From: Planococcus citri
Lineage: Eukaryota > Arthropoda > Insecta > Hemiptera > Pseudococcidae
Reading direction: 5' to 3'
DNA: 64,000 nucleotides
Assembly (NCBI RefSeq): GCF_950023065.1
Contig: NC_088678.1
Span: 22,372,580 to 22,436,579, forward strand
Both the position numbers and the translations under genes were made by a program. Shown one piece after another: positions 1 through 10,838 of the stretch. The notes under the pieces were generated by a model. The model was not told the origin of the DNA. It saw only the letters and a list, made by a program, of their open reading frames with translations, and made no database searches. How positions within the stretch are numbered: position 1 is the first letter of the stretch; each line of letters begins with the position of its first letter.

Positions 1-66
1 AATATTTTTTATTACACTTCTATCAACTAGCGAAATATTTGAAAAACTTGTGTAAACTCAACGTAC

Positions 67-260
67 CGACAGTAGTGATGGGTGTTTGATAAGGTAAAAT
101 TCCAAATATATGATCAAGTTTCCAAGGACCTTTCGCGAAAACCAATCCTCCTAGCCGGACAGATGAGTGAAGTTTATTTTGCAATCTTATATACCAGTCA
201 GATGACATTTGATCGTAAGTGTTGGTTTCCCCGAAAGTATAAACTGGCACCAAAGATGAA
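67..260 (-). CDS. DGAT2-like exon 5
   Basis: A 194-nt exon, acceptor CATGTACTTTGCAG and donor GTACGT. It reads SSLVPVYTFGETNTYDQ, then a basic amphipathic stretch, then FGILPYQTPITTV, equivalent to the family segment FGxxPxxxPITTVVG. It ends in phase 1. The remaining exon or exons lie left of base 1; bases 1-66 are intron. Confidence 0.93.
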
Positions 261-3200
261 CTGCAAAGTACATGTAATTCAATTTGAATTAGGTATTTCT
301 AGAAAGGCAGAATTCATAAATCAACAATATCATTTGTTTGAACGATGCAATATTTTTACCCAGCTTTCAAGGCCACTCTGACAAATCCTTTACGATTTTT
401 TAAAACTATTCGATTAGTGTCTGGAAAAGATCTCATCATTTCGAGGTAGCCTCCAACAGTGACAACGGATACGTTTCCAGGTGGTCCATTTAGCACATGC
501 AAAATGCTGTTGGATGACACTCCGCAAATTCCTAGTTGGTTGAAAAGTGGACAAAAATGTTTAGGTATCAAGAATTATAATCGTTGGGAATTCATTTCAA
601 AACTTACCAAAAAATAAAAGCAGGTCTCTAGTGATGGGGAAATACAAAGGATCATTCTGCATGTGCATATGTGGAGTTAATCCAGGAAACGCTTCGTCGA
701 AATGGTTCACATCGCTACAGAAATTTGTAGACGCTCCGATCGCCCAGATACCATGGGGAAATGAAGCAAATAAATACGTGGTATCTGGTGGCAATTCGGC
801 GGTTTTGACCAGCTTGATTGGGAAATAGTCTCGTCGAGTGTGCCAAAATCTTGATTTACGCAGCCATTTTAATCTGAATATGTTTAGAAACAGTCCTATC
901 ATATGTATTATCACTCTTGTGAACATTATCATGAGTGGAAAAAAATGTTGATACATGTTGTGAAATTGTGGACTCAGGATAACTCAGGACAAGTCAAACT
1001 CCTTTGTGTGTCTTTTCAAGTGATGAAAGAACTATCTCAATTGTCAGAAAAATGCATGCCTCCCCCCACCTCCTAAAATGATTTATAAAAATTTATATGT
1101 GATTGAAATTCGATGAAATTGTGGAAGAAAGTTGCAATTTAATTTGTATGTATGTACTTTGAGTATTTGCAATCTCCTATAGCATCTTCTTTTTTTTTAT
1201 CAGTTCTCAAAAAATTCCGTATGATATTCAGTACCTACTGATTTAAAAATTCGAAATTATCGTTTTTGTTTGAAATATGATTTCTTAGAGGAAAAATTTG
1301 TGAAAAAATCACTTCTCATTTGATAGGAAAAATATCTACCTTCGTCCTCCTTTGTGGATGGTTTCACGATCGTAAACTATCCAAAACAAGTACAGCACAG
1401 CAAATACCCATAATGATGGAGTAATGCACGCGTATAAAAATACTAGTGGACCGCAGAAGAGCATCGCTGTCAAAATCCAACAGCCAAACCATTCGTAAAA
1501 ATCTGCAACCGTTTGAAGGAATGTTGTTGGCTTTGCTTCATCTTGTAACGAAGGTCCGTACTCCTCGTACTCCTGTCATGAAAACTGCGTTAGGTACTAA
1601 ATGACTATAGCCACCCTATAGCAGAGTAAATATGTGTAAGTGGATCAGGCCCCGCCATTTTTAGAATTTTTTTTCTTCGCCTACTTGTTGAAATTTGCGG
1701 AGATGAACTATGAAGGATAATTTTTGAGCTCATCATTACAATTCTACAGCCCTGTAGCGAAATGTGACCTCAAAATATAGGATGAATCAAGAGCGGCGTA
1801 GTGTTTGCATATCAAGGAGACCACGGGGGGATGTTATGCAAAAACTTTACGTGTTTCAGAAAGCATTTTTGGGTTTATTTTTATGAGATAATATTTCATT
1901 CAAAAAATATGGAAAATTTGTAAAAATTTTCATGGTTTCAAATTTAAAACAGGTTTATTTTGACTCAAATTTTTCAAAATAATGAAAAAAATTGTAAAAT
2001 TTTTCATGTTTTTAAATATTTTAAAACAGGTTTATTTTGACTGAAATTTTTCAAAAAATATAAAAAAATAGTAAAAATTTTCATGTTTTTAAATATTTTA
2101 AAACAGGTTTATTTTGACTGAAATTTTTCAAAAAATATAAAAAAATAGTAAAAATTTTCATGTTTTTAATCATCTTAAAACCGGTTTATTTTGATCCAAA
2201 TTTTTCAAAAAAATTGCTAAAATTTTTGTTGTTTTTTCCGTTTTTTAAAACTGGTATATTTTACCCCCTTGTTTTTCAAGGATATTGAGAGAGAAGGTTC
2301 ATGTTTTTGTTTTAAAACTAGTATAGCATTGGTAACTGCCTCCCCTTCCCCTTTTAACATCCTTTTAAAAAAATCAAAGAGACATGAGAAACCATTTTTT
2401 CAATAAAAAAGATTCAACAAAATTTTTTGTAAATTTTCAAAATGTTTTTTGGAAAATGTTCTCTTTAGAGACAGTAGATGTAAAACACAGTTTTTGGCCC
2501 ATTTTGATACTTTTGGCCCACGAACGGTGCCAATGTCTGCCATAAAATGACCTCCAAATGTAAATAAAAACACATCTTGGTCATGATCAAGATAAGCAAT
2601 CTGGTTCCATATTAATGCCCTAACATGCTACAATGTATACAAGTCAAGTTCAATCAACTGGTTATGTGAAAGAAGAGATATGAAATGTGAGAAAAACAAA
2701 TTTTCATTCATTCAATATTAAAAAAAAAAAATCGAAATTTTTGTCACGTTTATCAGTTCATTTTCTTCATTTTTTAATAAGATTATTGAATGGTTCAATG
2801 ATTATAAAATATAGATACATGTACAAGTTGAAAAATTCTAATTGTTTCTCAACTTCAAGCAAAAATAAAAACACTGGGTCACGATCAAGGTTGCTGTACA
2901 TTCATATAAGTGTTTGAATGCAAATCGACAGAGAGAAAGAAAGAGTGTTTTTGTAGGTATGAGAGAGAAAAAAACTAGTTTGATGCAGTTCCGCTCCTCC
3001 GCCTTCATTTACTCCTCATTAGGCAACTTATTCAGCACAAATCTCTGTATACAGTTCGTGATGGTTTTCATAATACATTTGGAGGCCATTTTATGGCAGA
3101 TCAAAATGGGCCAAAAACAGTGTTTTACATCTACTAGAGGCCATTTTTTAAACATGGGTTGTACCTCACATAGGTAATTATGAGTAATGTAACGAACACA

Positions 3201-4100
3201 GTATCCCGCGAGGTGGCACCAACTAAGTCTGTCTTGTCCCTTTCCTATTTTATTAAACTATTGAATGTTGAAATTTGAAAAAAAAATCATGGAAATTTTT
3301 TTTTTGGTGTTTAAAATTTGCAGGATTATTACACCCGTGAGGAAAGGGCTTTGGATTTGGTTTATTAGGTTGGTGTTTCTTAGTAGAGTTATGAATTTTT
3401 GGATGTCAGAAGGGTTGTCTGGGATAGTCATTGGTTTTGGGTTATGCTCCTGCGATCTGATCGATGTACACCAGGCTACTTCTGATTTATCTTGTATAGG
3501 ATTTTTACACTTTCAGCTCGGTTTTGAGCATTTTCTGATAAAATGGGATACATGAAATTTGGTTAGTTTAGTGAAGGTTCCGCCACACACAATTCCTTTT
3601 TTGTTTTCACTTTTTTTAATCTCTAGAATCAATTTTGAGATTTATTAGTTGATGAAAATTTTATCATTTTCCAATCTATTCTCTGCCTTTGTGCCAATTT
3701 TCAGCTGTTTTTTGCGAAAGAAAAGCCTACTTAATAAACTTATTTCGGCAACATTTTCCGTCCAAGGTTAGCCAAATTATCCCAGCTTTTTTCATTCTTT
3801 TCGCGACGATTTCACAAAATTTTAATTATTATTTTTTCGTCATTAAATTCGTCTCCATTTTTCCCAAATTGAGCAAAATCATTCCAAAAATATGAATTTG
3901 AGACATACAATTATGTACATAATATGGGTAAGTTTAATTTCGATCGAAGGGAGCCGCCCATTAAAGCAGAAAATTCTATTGGCCCATGAGCTTGGATTCA
4001 TATGAAATGATTAAGTGAAATTATACTTATGCAAATATACTTGAGTAGATAATTAAGATTCAAGACTCACCATTGTCCAGTTTTTTTGATCGGTTTCCAT
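67..4100 (-). CDS. DGAT2/MOGAT-family acyltransferase gene (5 coding exons, 3' end outside window)
   Basis: Predicted ER-membrane acyl-CoA:acylglycerol acyltransferase of the DGAT2/MOGAT family, which makes triacylglycerol from acyl-CoA and di- or monoacylglycerol. Coding exons in transcript order are 4100-4071, 1572-1340, 873-608, 531-360 and 260-67. All junctions are GT-AG and in phase, giving 298 codons plus one base. Visible family marks are two adjacent hydrophobic spans (residues about 38-78), GGRR before the catalytic domain, YFP (104-106), FPHG (126-129) where the family has HPHG, VGGxxE (202-207), NRKGF (222-226) and LVPVYTFGE (237-245). Family members are roughly 335-390 residues, so the last 40-90 are missing off the left edge. 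The second His of HPHG is kept but the first is Phe. Insects often carry several DGAT2-like paralogues, so diacylglycerol versus monoacylglycerol preference cannot be assigned. Confidence 0.92.
360..531 (-). CDS. DGAT2-like exon 4 (VGGxxE and RKGF motifs)
   Basis: A 172-nt exon, acceptor CCAACTAG and donor GTAAAA. It starts GICGVSSNSI, corresponding to the family segment GICPVSR, and continues to VVTVGGYLEMM and VLKNRKGFVRVALKAG, which match the conserved VGGxxE and RxGFx(K/R)xA blocks of DGAT2 proteins. Confidence 0.93.
608..873 (-). CDS. DGAT2-like exon 3 (YFP and FPHG motifs)
   Basis: A 266-nt exon, acceptor CATATTCAG and donor GTAAGT. It opens by completing the second Arg of GGRR and reads LKWLRKSRFW, then RRDYFPIKLVKT, then YLFASFPHGIWAIGAS. 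YFP and the HPHG region are the hallmark active-site segments of DGAT2/MOGAT enzymes. The first His of HPHG is Phe here. The exon ends in ITRDLLLFFG. Confidence 0.94.
1340..1572 (-). CDS. DGAT2-like exon 2 (two membrane spans)
   Basis: A 233-nt exon with acceptor TTTTCATGACAG and donor GTAGAT, encoding residues 11-87 and two bases of 88. It carries a short acidic leader, then about 40 hydrophobic residues forming the paired membrane spans typical of DGAT2, ending DRETIHKGGR. The family has a closely similar GGRR at this point. It contains no internal ATG-initiated ORF of any length, so it is easily missed. Confidence 0.9.
1890..2270 (+). repeat. Tandem repeat, about 75-bp unit, 4-5 copies
   Basis: The core AAACAGGTTTATTTTGAC recurs at about 1948, 2025 and 2102, then as diverged ACCGGTTTATTTTGA near 2177 and CTGGTATATTTT near 2248. 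Between cores, copies share TTTTTCAAAAAATA and GTAAAAATTTTCATG. The third and second copies are nearly identical and the outer ones degenerate. It lies in intron 1 of the acyltransferase gene. Confidence 0.85.
2473..3135. repeat. Inverted repeat (about 60-90-bp arms, 0.5-kb spacer)
   Basis: The left arm 2473-2562 runs AGTAGATGTAAAACAC, then TTTTTGGCCCATTTTGAT, then CTGCCATAAAATG and CCTCCAAATGTA. The right arm 3074-3135 carries the reverse complement of the same blocks in order. The left arm has about 25 extra bases. Probably a non-autonomous TIR element in intron 1 of the acyltransferase gene. No target duplication was recognised. Confidence 0.75.
4071..4100 (-). CDS. DGAT2-like exon 1 (start codon, 10 codons)
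   Basis: Ten codons reading METDQKNWTM, followed immediately by a strong GTGAGT donor in phase 0. The next exon begins in phase 0 with EYEEYG, so the join is open. An in-frame TAG lies two codons upstream of the ATG, which makes this the first possible start in the exon. The exon is too short for ordinary ORF listing and was found by looking upstream for a phase-0 donor. The alternative is that exon 2 is preceded by some other, unseen exon. Confidence 0.78.
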
Positions 4101-4880
4101 AATGATCTAACAGCAAACGAATGCTACAGATTGATTTACATCACAACGTAGAAATTTTTTCAAGTTCCGATTGATGGCTGAATTATTATCTCATTGGAAA
4201 GCGCGAGAATTTTTGCAAAATATGTTCAACATGATAATGAAATAGATCAGAAGCTGGCGCAAAACATTTACGCACTTTTAATGATAAAATAAATGTAGGT
4301 AAACATCGATACGAATATGAAGTTATTTAGGTGCCCTTGGCATTGATGACGGGTCATCAGTAGTAGGTAACAATGTGCCTTATCTTTGTGTTGAATTTAT
4401 TGATATCCCAATTTACTACTTTCGACTATTACTATACTTCAGATCTGATGTGCGAAAATTTACTTTTACAATTTTATCTATTTATTCACGTCTCATTAAA
4501 TTACTTACTCGTAATTCGCGTGAATTTGAATATCAGAATGAAAAATAATGAATACGAAACATCTGAAGAATACAAGGAAAACCCCAGTCAAGCCCAGTTT
4601 TTTATGGGAAATTTCATTAACATTTTTTCGACCATATTATAAGGACTTCTACTAGTCAATTTCAAAATTTCCACTCAGAGCAAAATTTATATTCTTACTC
4701 AATTTTGACATTTTGTAAAAATTGACTAAATTCGATTTTTTAAACGATCAATGTTACTTACCTACTTTTAAAAAAAATAAAATTCGAATTTCCAAACATT
4801 CCACCTCCCTCAACCTCCTGTTAATTAATTTCCTTCGTCATCCAGCTCCTAAAAAACATTTTTGGCGGTCTTTTAAAGGT
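4101..4880. other. 5' UTR and upstream region of the DGAT2-like gene
   Basis: This AT-rich stretch lies directly upstream (minus strand) of the DGAT2-like start codon and should contain its 5' UTR and core promoter. I see no unmistakable TATA box or initiator, and no repeat. The short ORFs here look random. Confidence 0.4.
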
Positions 4881-6590
4881 CAATTATTCGCATGTTGGAA
4901 AATTCATCGATGTTATGCTGCAAAATGAGTCGAGTTGGTATACACTCGTATACGAAGGCGTTAATAGAACGTAAAACGAAAAGTAAGCGTCGGTCGTTCC
5001 TCTGCTCCGCTTTCTCTTCCTTAACTCGTTATAATTTACTCAACCCTGTAAAGTTATCTAATTTTCGTTCATTATTCGCGACGACTGACGTTCGCTCAAG
5101 GGGCCGGAGGGGGGGGGGGCGCACGAATATCTGGTATTTTTTCGTCTTCGCCTTCGCTTTTTCGAAAAACTCCATGTACAACGTTGTGGAAGTATAAACA
5201 ACAAACTCGCTCGTATCGTGAATTTCGAAAGATCTGTCAAAAGTTAAACATTAACGAAAGGTAAAATCCATCGTTCGTAAACATTTCGTGTTAACAATCG
5301 GTATTGAAAATGGTGTTGTTTTTTTTCCGTTACTTTTTTTTTGTTTTTGTTGATGCCGGCAGCTCGTCTGTTCGTTTACGCTTTCGGATTCGCGATTCGC
5401 GAGTTTTAATTCTTTTTTTCCCTTTACTTTTCGAGTGAAAATCACTGCGTGTGTTGAAACATTGGCATTTGAATTTTTTACGTTTTTTTTTTTTTTTTTT
5501 TTTTTTTTCAAATTCTGTCCATTGAATGCATTGTTGTTCTTTTCATCTTTGCGAGAAACCCGACTGGAAAAAGATTTACTCGTTTATCGAAATGTAATGC
5601 TAAAAGAAAGATGTATACGTACATTGGATTTCAAGATGACGAAGTATGACAAGTTTTATTGCCTTTGAGTTTAAAACGCTCTGTCGTGATTTTACCAGGG
5701 TATACGTATAGCTCGACAACGTATCGTATTTTATACATATTTGCTTAGTTTGGCGTTTTTACGAGTGGATTAAATTTTTACGTTCGTTTTATAAGCGATG
5801 CTATCTTTATAATATAGAAGGCGTTCAATTCGCCATAAATATCGGTAATGAAATCCGCTTTACTGAGGCCAGAATTGAGATATTTGTTGAGGTTAAGTAG
5901 GTATACACTAATTAAAACGTACCTATTCATTCAGCTATATTATAAGGTATGATTTGTGCTAATGAAAATTTCCACCGGGCATGTTAAATATTTGAATTGA
6001 AAGGGGGAAAAAATATCATCTTAAGGAAATTTAAAGTTTTCAATTTTTTTTCCTTTCTGTGGAGCTTTCGTAGTATCGAACCAGAATTAACATAATTTAT
6101 TACAAAATCTGTTCATCGCAAATCAAATAACTTTACTGGTCGGGAATAATAATGAGATTAAAATGGCAACCTCTCTCTTACTCTCTGCCTATGTACATAT
6201 TCGTTTTCCTCATGCAGAAATCTGCTCGTGCTCGTGCTTACAAATACAAATGATAATCACCGTTGGTTAATTTCGATTATGGTATTGGAACTTTCTGCGA
6301 GTATAGAGAGACGCACCGTGAATATTTTTCTTATCGTCGAATAGTGTAGTATATACGTAAAATAGTTAGCATTGTTGGGCGATGTTCTGTCGCGGTTGCG
6401 ATTTGCGCGAGGGTTTCGAAAATTTTCCAAGTGTGGGCTTCGTTCTGCTATTTTGCTAGATTTTGAAGAGAGATGGTGTTTTCGGTTCTGTGAAAGTGTG
6501 TGCAATGTGTACATGGTTCTCGTGTATTTGGACTTACTTAGCGTAGCGAAGAAAATTTGGTCTTCACTCAAAAAAAATAAAAATTGAAGA
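4881..6590. promoter_or_regulatory. CpG-richer unique DNA between the divergent genes (candidate promoter region)
   Basis: Compared with the AT-rich, CpG-poor repeats around it, this stretch is visibly richer in CpG (for example 4920-5180 and 5380-5440), has pyrimidine-rich runs and a long T tract near 5481-5508, and is not recognisably repetitive. It lies between the start of the minus-strand acyltransferase and the first coding exon of Glut1, so it is a reasonable location for promoters or 5' UTR exons. That is inferred from position and composition. No core promoter element was identified with confidence. Confidence 0.35.
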
Positions 6591-8400
6591 CAATATTTTT
6601 AAATATCTTGATCAAAATATTTGTATTGAAAATTCTCGGTTTGTCCATGAGAATCTTTACAAATAATTTTACCTTCAAGAAAGAACCTCACCGAATCCCA
6701 AGCAATATTGATTTTTCTGCACTCGAGCCTCGAGCCCTTCAAATCTGAAAAAATCAAAAAAAAAATGAAACAGTCGAAACAGAAATCAAGGAAAATTTTT
6801 GAAAAATATTTTTGAGCAACCTTTTTTTCTGGAAAAAAAAATCGCCCAGTTTTCTTATCAATGTTGGCTCTCTTATAATGAAGGCAAACAATAATGTTGA
6901 AAAAAAAAGTTGAAAATGAAACCAAAAAAGAAGTATTTTTTATCTTTGAAGGGCTTTTGCCTCACTTATTTTAAATCCAGAATAAAAAAATATAGCGTAT
7001 TTTTTTGTGAAATTCGACAGCTTTTCAAAATAAAATCCTCCTTAATGCAAATGGGAAGAAAGAAGACAGGTTTATGTTTTGAAATTTTGAGATAGGTTAC
7101 CTACTTTTTTTTGAATGTGGATTTTCCCAATCATCTTTTACAGTGCCACTTCTCCTGTATGGTGGGGAAGGGGGAGGGGAGGGGTCCTTCTCAAGTCGAA
7201 AACATTTTTTTAATTAATATTTTAAAAACTGTTAATTTCTGTTGGGTAGGTTTTACTTTTAGTGTTACGATGTTCAACATTTTTGGCTGCTTTAAACAGT
7301 AAAAAGAAATAAGTTTTCTTGTTTAAAACATTTTTTTTTTGCTTTTTTGAGGATTAAAACACAATTAATTCTTAAAAATTGAACAGGCAACTTGTATTTT
7401 TTTGCATTTTCTAAAATTTTATGCAGATTTAAAAAGAGTGTTCAGCAGATGATTTTTATGATTTTTAATTGTGCTGAATTTAATTGCATAATCAGATTCC
7501 ACCGAGTGGCCCATTAAAAGGCCACTAAAAAATCATTTTATAAGGTTGAAATTTCTGATCTTCGCTCAAAATTTCAAATAAAATAATTATGCTGGACATG
7601 TGACAAATTTATTTTGTCTCAGAGGCTCCGAATTCTGTTTCTATTTTAATTTCTTCGCAAAACTCTTGGTTTTTTTGGAAAAACCAACTTTTTATTATAA
7701 AGGGAAAATTGAAAAAAATTTCAACTCCTTCAAATCGAAGCTTTTGCGTAAAAATGAATAGACACTAAATTTTAGAGCATGAAATTCGCTGAATAATTTG
7801 TGTTTTGAGTAAAAGTTCAACTTGAATGGATCGGGTGTGATCAAAAAAATGGAATTTTTCAATTTTTTTGCAAAAATAATTGATCTTTAAAAGAGAAAAA
7901 AACGAGAGTTCTACAGAAAAAATGAAGAATAAAAATTTTCTATTTCTAGCGTTTGTTCTGTTTTTTTTTTTTTGAAAGGTTTGAATTTAAAAAATGAAAT
8001 CGACCAAAAGTAACTTTCTTGTCACTTTGTAAGGAGGAGGGGGAGGAGGGTGGGTCCCAAAGCATGGTCATCGTGGAAATTTTGAGTGAAATTGGGAGAG
8101 ACAAGTTGTGGATAGCTCTTGAATATGAGTATCCAACAATACTTTATGTGCCCAATTATTAGAGACTTTAGTTCATTTTTCGATTTTTGACAAATTTTTA
8201 AATATTCGAAGGCCGATTTTCAATGAAAAATGAAAGAGAAATTGTGATAAAAGTGGGGCAGAAACGTGAAATTTGGTTTATACGCTATTTTTTACCTTCT
8301 GAATCTATTTGCGAGGCTTTTGAATTATTTGGGAGTCTCCAACGGATTTTTGGATTTTCCAATAATATCAGAAAAATTATCATAAAATGAGCCAAGATGA
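6591..8400. other. AT-rich intergenic DNA, no gene seen
   Basis: Long A and T runs and small random ORFs. A G-quadruplex-type tract is at 7164-7184 and a second G-rich tract near 8033-8056. No coding exon with splice signals was recognised. Confidence 0.5.
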
Positions 8401-8764
8401 AATTCATCAACGCATCAATCAACTTGGATTAACCGTCTTTATGAATCGATCGTTCGAATTGAGTTAGCCTCATAAATTCAAAATTCGCGATTTTTCTGGA
8501 GCTGGAAGATTCAAAAACTCACTGGAGACTCCTAAACAGCTCAAAATCGCTACCAAGAAATTCAAGAGGTCAAAAATGGGTAAACATTTTCTACCTCAGT
8601 TTTATCGATTTTTTTTTTCATTGAAAATGAGCGTTTGAATTTCAAAAATTAGTAGATAATATCCAAAAAATAAGTATTGGTATTTCTTAAATCAAGTTCT
8701 CTGAAATTTCTCCAAAATTTCGTCGAATGGAGATGGATAGCTGAAATTAACTATGCACTCCAAT

Positions 8765-9798
8765 TTTAACACCCTCTGAAGGCGACTTGAGGTGGGTTCA
8801 AGTCATTTTGGAGCCTCCAGCGACTTTTTGAAAATTACTGGAGCCTCCAGTAGATTTTTGAAACTTGAAATTTTCCCAAAATTTCATCAAATGAGGTTAG
8901 CAAGCCAAAATTTACTTTGTAAACTAATTTCAATACTATATGAAGTCGATTGCATGGTGGTTTCAACTGGTTTTGAAGCTTCCAGCTACTTTTTGGAAAT
9001 TTCAATTCTCCTAAAGACGCCACGAAACCTTTCAAAAATTCACTGGAGGCTCCAAAATGACTTGAATCCACCTGAAGTCGTCTCCAGTGGGTGATAACAT
9101 TGGAGTACATAGTTAATTTCAGCTTTCCATCTCCATTTGATGGAATTTTGGGTAAATTTCAAGTTTCAAAAATTTACTGGAGGCTCCAGTAATTTTCAAA
9201 AAATTGCTGGAGGCTCCAAAACGACTTGAAATTTACCTGCAGTCGACTTCATAGCGTATTGAAATTAGTTTTCCGAATTAATTTCGACTTTCTAACTCCA
9301 TTTGATGAAATTTTGTGGGAATTTCGAGTTTCAAAAATCTGCTGGAGGCTCCAGAACTGCTCAAAACGGTTTGAAACAGTTTCCAATCGATTTGGCAGGT
9401 CGAAAATAGGGTTTAATCCCAAATTTCAGCTTTCTTGGTCAATTTGGTAAAATTTTGATTTTTTTCTCTCATTTTGGCCAAAATGTGATTTTCGAAAATT
9501 CGCCAAAAATCGAAAAAGGCACTTTACTACTTGAAATTTTGACAGGTGATGAATTTTTGCCTGCTCTTTTGATCTACCTTTGTACGGTTTAAAAAATGTT
9601 ATGCTAGTCCCATGTTGAAACGCAAAATTTGCGATTTCGGCTGACCTGTCAATCAAAATGGCCGCCATTTTGTAAGTAGGGACACTTTTTTTTTGAGGAC
9701 AAGGGCTAGAAATGTTTCTTAGGACTCCTCCTATAAGAAAAACGTTGTTCTGGAGGATCGGCAGGGGGTGCAAGTGATCCTTATGCGAGCCCCCCGAC
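8765..9798. mobile_element. Foldback-type element, copy A
   Basis: Built of repeated blocks around ACTGGAGGCTCCAGTAATTT and its reverse complement, so the left and right halves mirror each other. Its right part (about 9250-9798) is homologous to 19950-20516, including GACCTGTCAATCA, GCCGCCATTTTGT and the terminal CCCCGAC followed by TA. The left end is not clear; related degenerate sequence reaches back to about 8400. ORFs in it are by-products of the repeats. Confidence 0.75.
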
Positions 9799-10505
9799 TA
9801 ATACATAGTATTCGTTTGGGGAAATACTTTTGTCATTTTCATTTTAAAAAAACTATAATTTGTGGGTTTTTTTCAAATTTTTGGCTTCAAATAAATGATT
9901 TAGGTATAACATATTTTCAAAAAAATCAGTCAAATCTTCAACAGTCGAAAATTTGGTTTCAATTTTTTTTTTTTTTTGACTTGCTTTTATATGTACCTAG
10001 GTCCTAGTTAAGCTATAAAGTTTTTCTGAACACCAAAAATGACGAGATCAAAAATCAGGTGATTATTTCATTCACGATTATCTTCAAGCTAAATAAATTT
10101 ATACTTTTGCTTTTATTGAAATATTTGTGTAAAATCTTTCTCTTAAGTAATCTTTTCGCTACGCTACCAATTTATCGAACTACATAATCATCTATATATA
10201 GACACGACAAATTTTCAAAAAAAACCACTAGTCTACCTCAAAATCACACAATTACCAATTCGAAAAAAGCGCTCGTGTATTTTCCAAAAACCTCCAAAAA
10301 AAAAAAAAAAAAAAACTTACATAGCTCGCAGCACTAGACGCTTTACATGTGAATTTGAGAATTTCGTTCGATTACACGAACGAAATGTCTCGTATATATG
10401 TACTTCGACGTGTGCCTCCACGATGCACGTCGAAAGTGTGTGCCTTTGAAAGAACAAAAAAAAAGAAAGATGAAAGGTAGGGGGAATATTTGTATGGTAT
10501 AGAAT
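9799..10505. other. Upstream of Glut1 exon 1, candidate 5' UTR or promoter
   Basis: AT-rich to about 10310 with a 20-base A run near 10296-10315, then a CpG-bearing stretch (10320-10500) running into the first coding exon. The 5' UTR probably lies in the last 200 bases, but I cannot fix a transcription start. Confidence 0.4.
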
Positions 10506-10838
10506 ATGATGGAAGGTGTCGGGTGCCGCAGTCTGCAGAGGCAGGTGACCGTGATGAGCATGAACCTGAATGCGAAGCTGGACGAGTTACAGACCCGCGG
10601 TGATCGGCAACTCGAGACGGACATCGCGTTATGCGAAATACGCTCCCAGCTCGATCACCTGACCAAATCGATGGAGTCGTGTCAAAGCGACGTGAACGAG
10701 GTGAAAAGGGACATCGCTGTCATGAAAAGCGAAGTGGACCAGGTGCAGCAGATCCGTGTGGAGATCGAAGAACTACGCGAATACGTGGACCGTCTCGAGG
10801 AACAAACGCATCGCCGCAAATTAAGACTACTTCAACAG
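10506..10838 (+). CDS. Glut1: Glut1 exon 1: N-terminal coiled-coil extension
   Basis: Encodes 111 residues from ATGATG (in-frame TAG at 10500 just upstream) to the donor CAG/GTGAGC in phase 0. Residues about 18-108 are charged and heptad-like with Leu, Ile and Val spacing (LDELQTR, IRSQLDHL, VNEVKRDI, VEIEELREYVDRLEEQ), typical of a coiled coil. There is no membrane segment or signal peptide. It joins in phase 0 to exon 2, which begins GLTFFLSY and needs upstream coding sequence. Human GLUT1 has only about ten residues before this point, so this is a long cytoplasmic extension. Codon use is more GC-rich than the downstream exons. The risk is that it belongs to a different transcript; strand, phase and the lack of another partner favour Glut1. 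Confidence 0.8.

Noticed and set aside
6257..6571. A 104-codon minus-strand ORF in the CpG-richer region
   Set aside because: Basic, low-complexity product with no family resemblance; overlapping plus-strand ORF of similar length shows the region is simply stop-poor.
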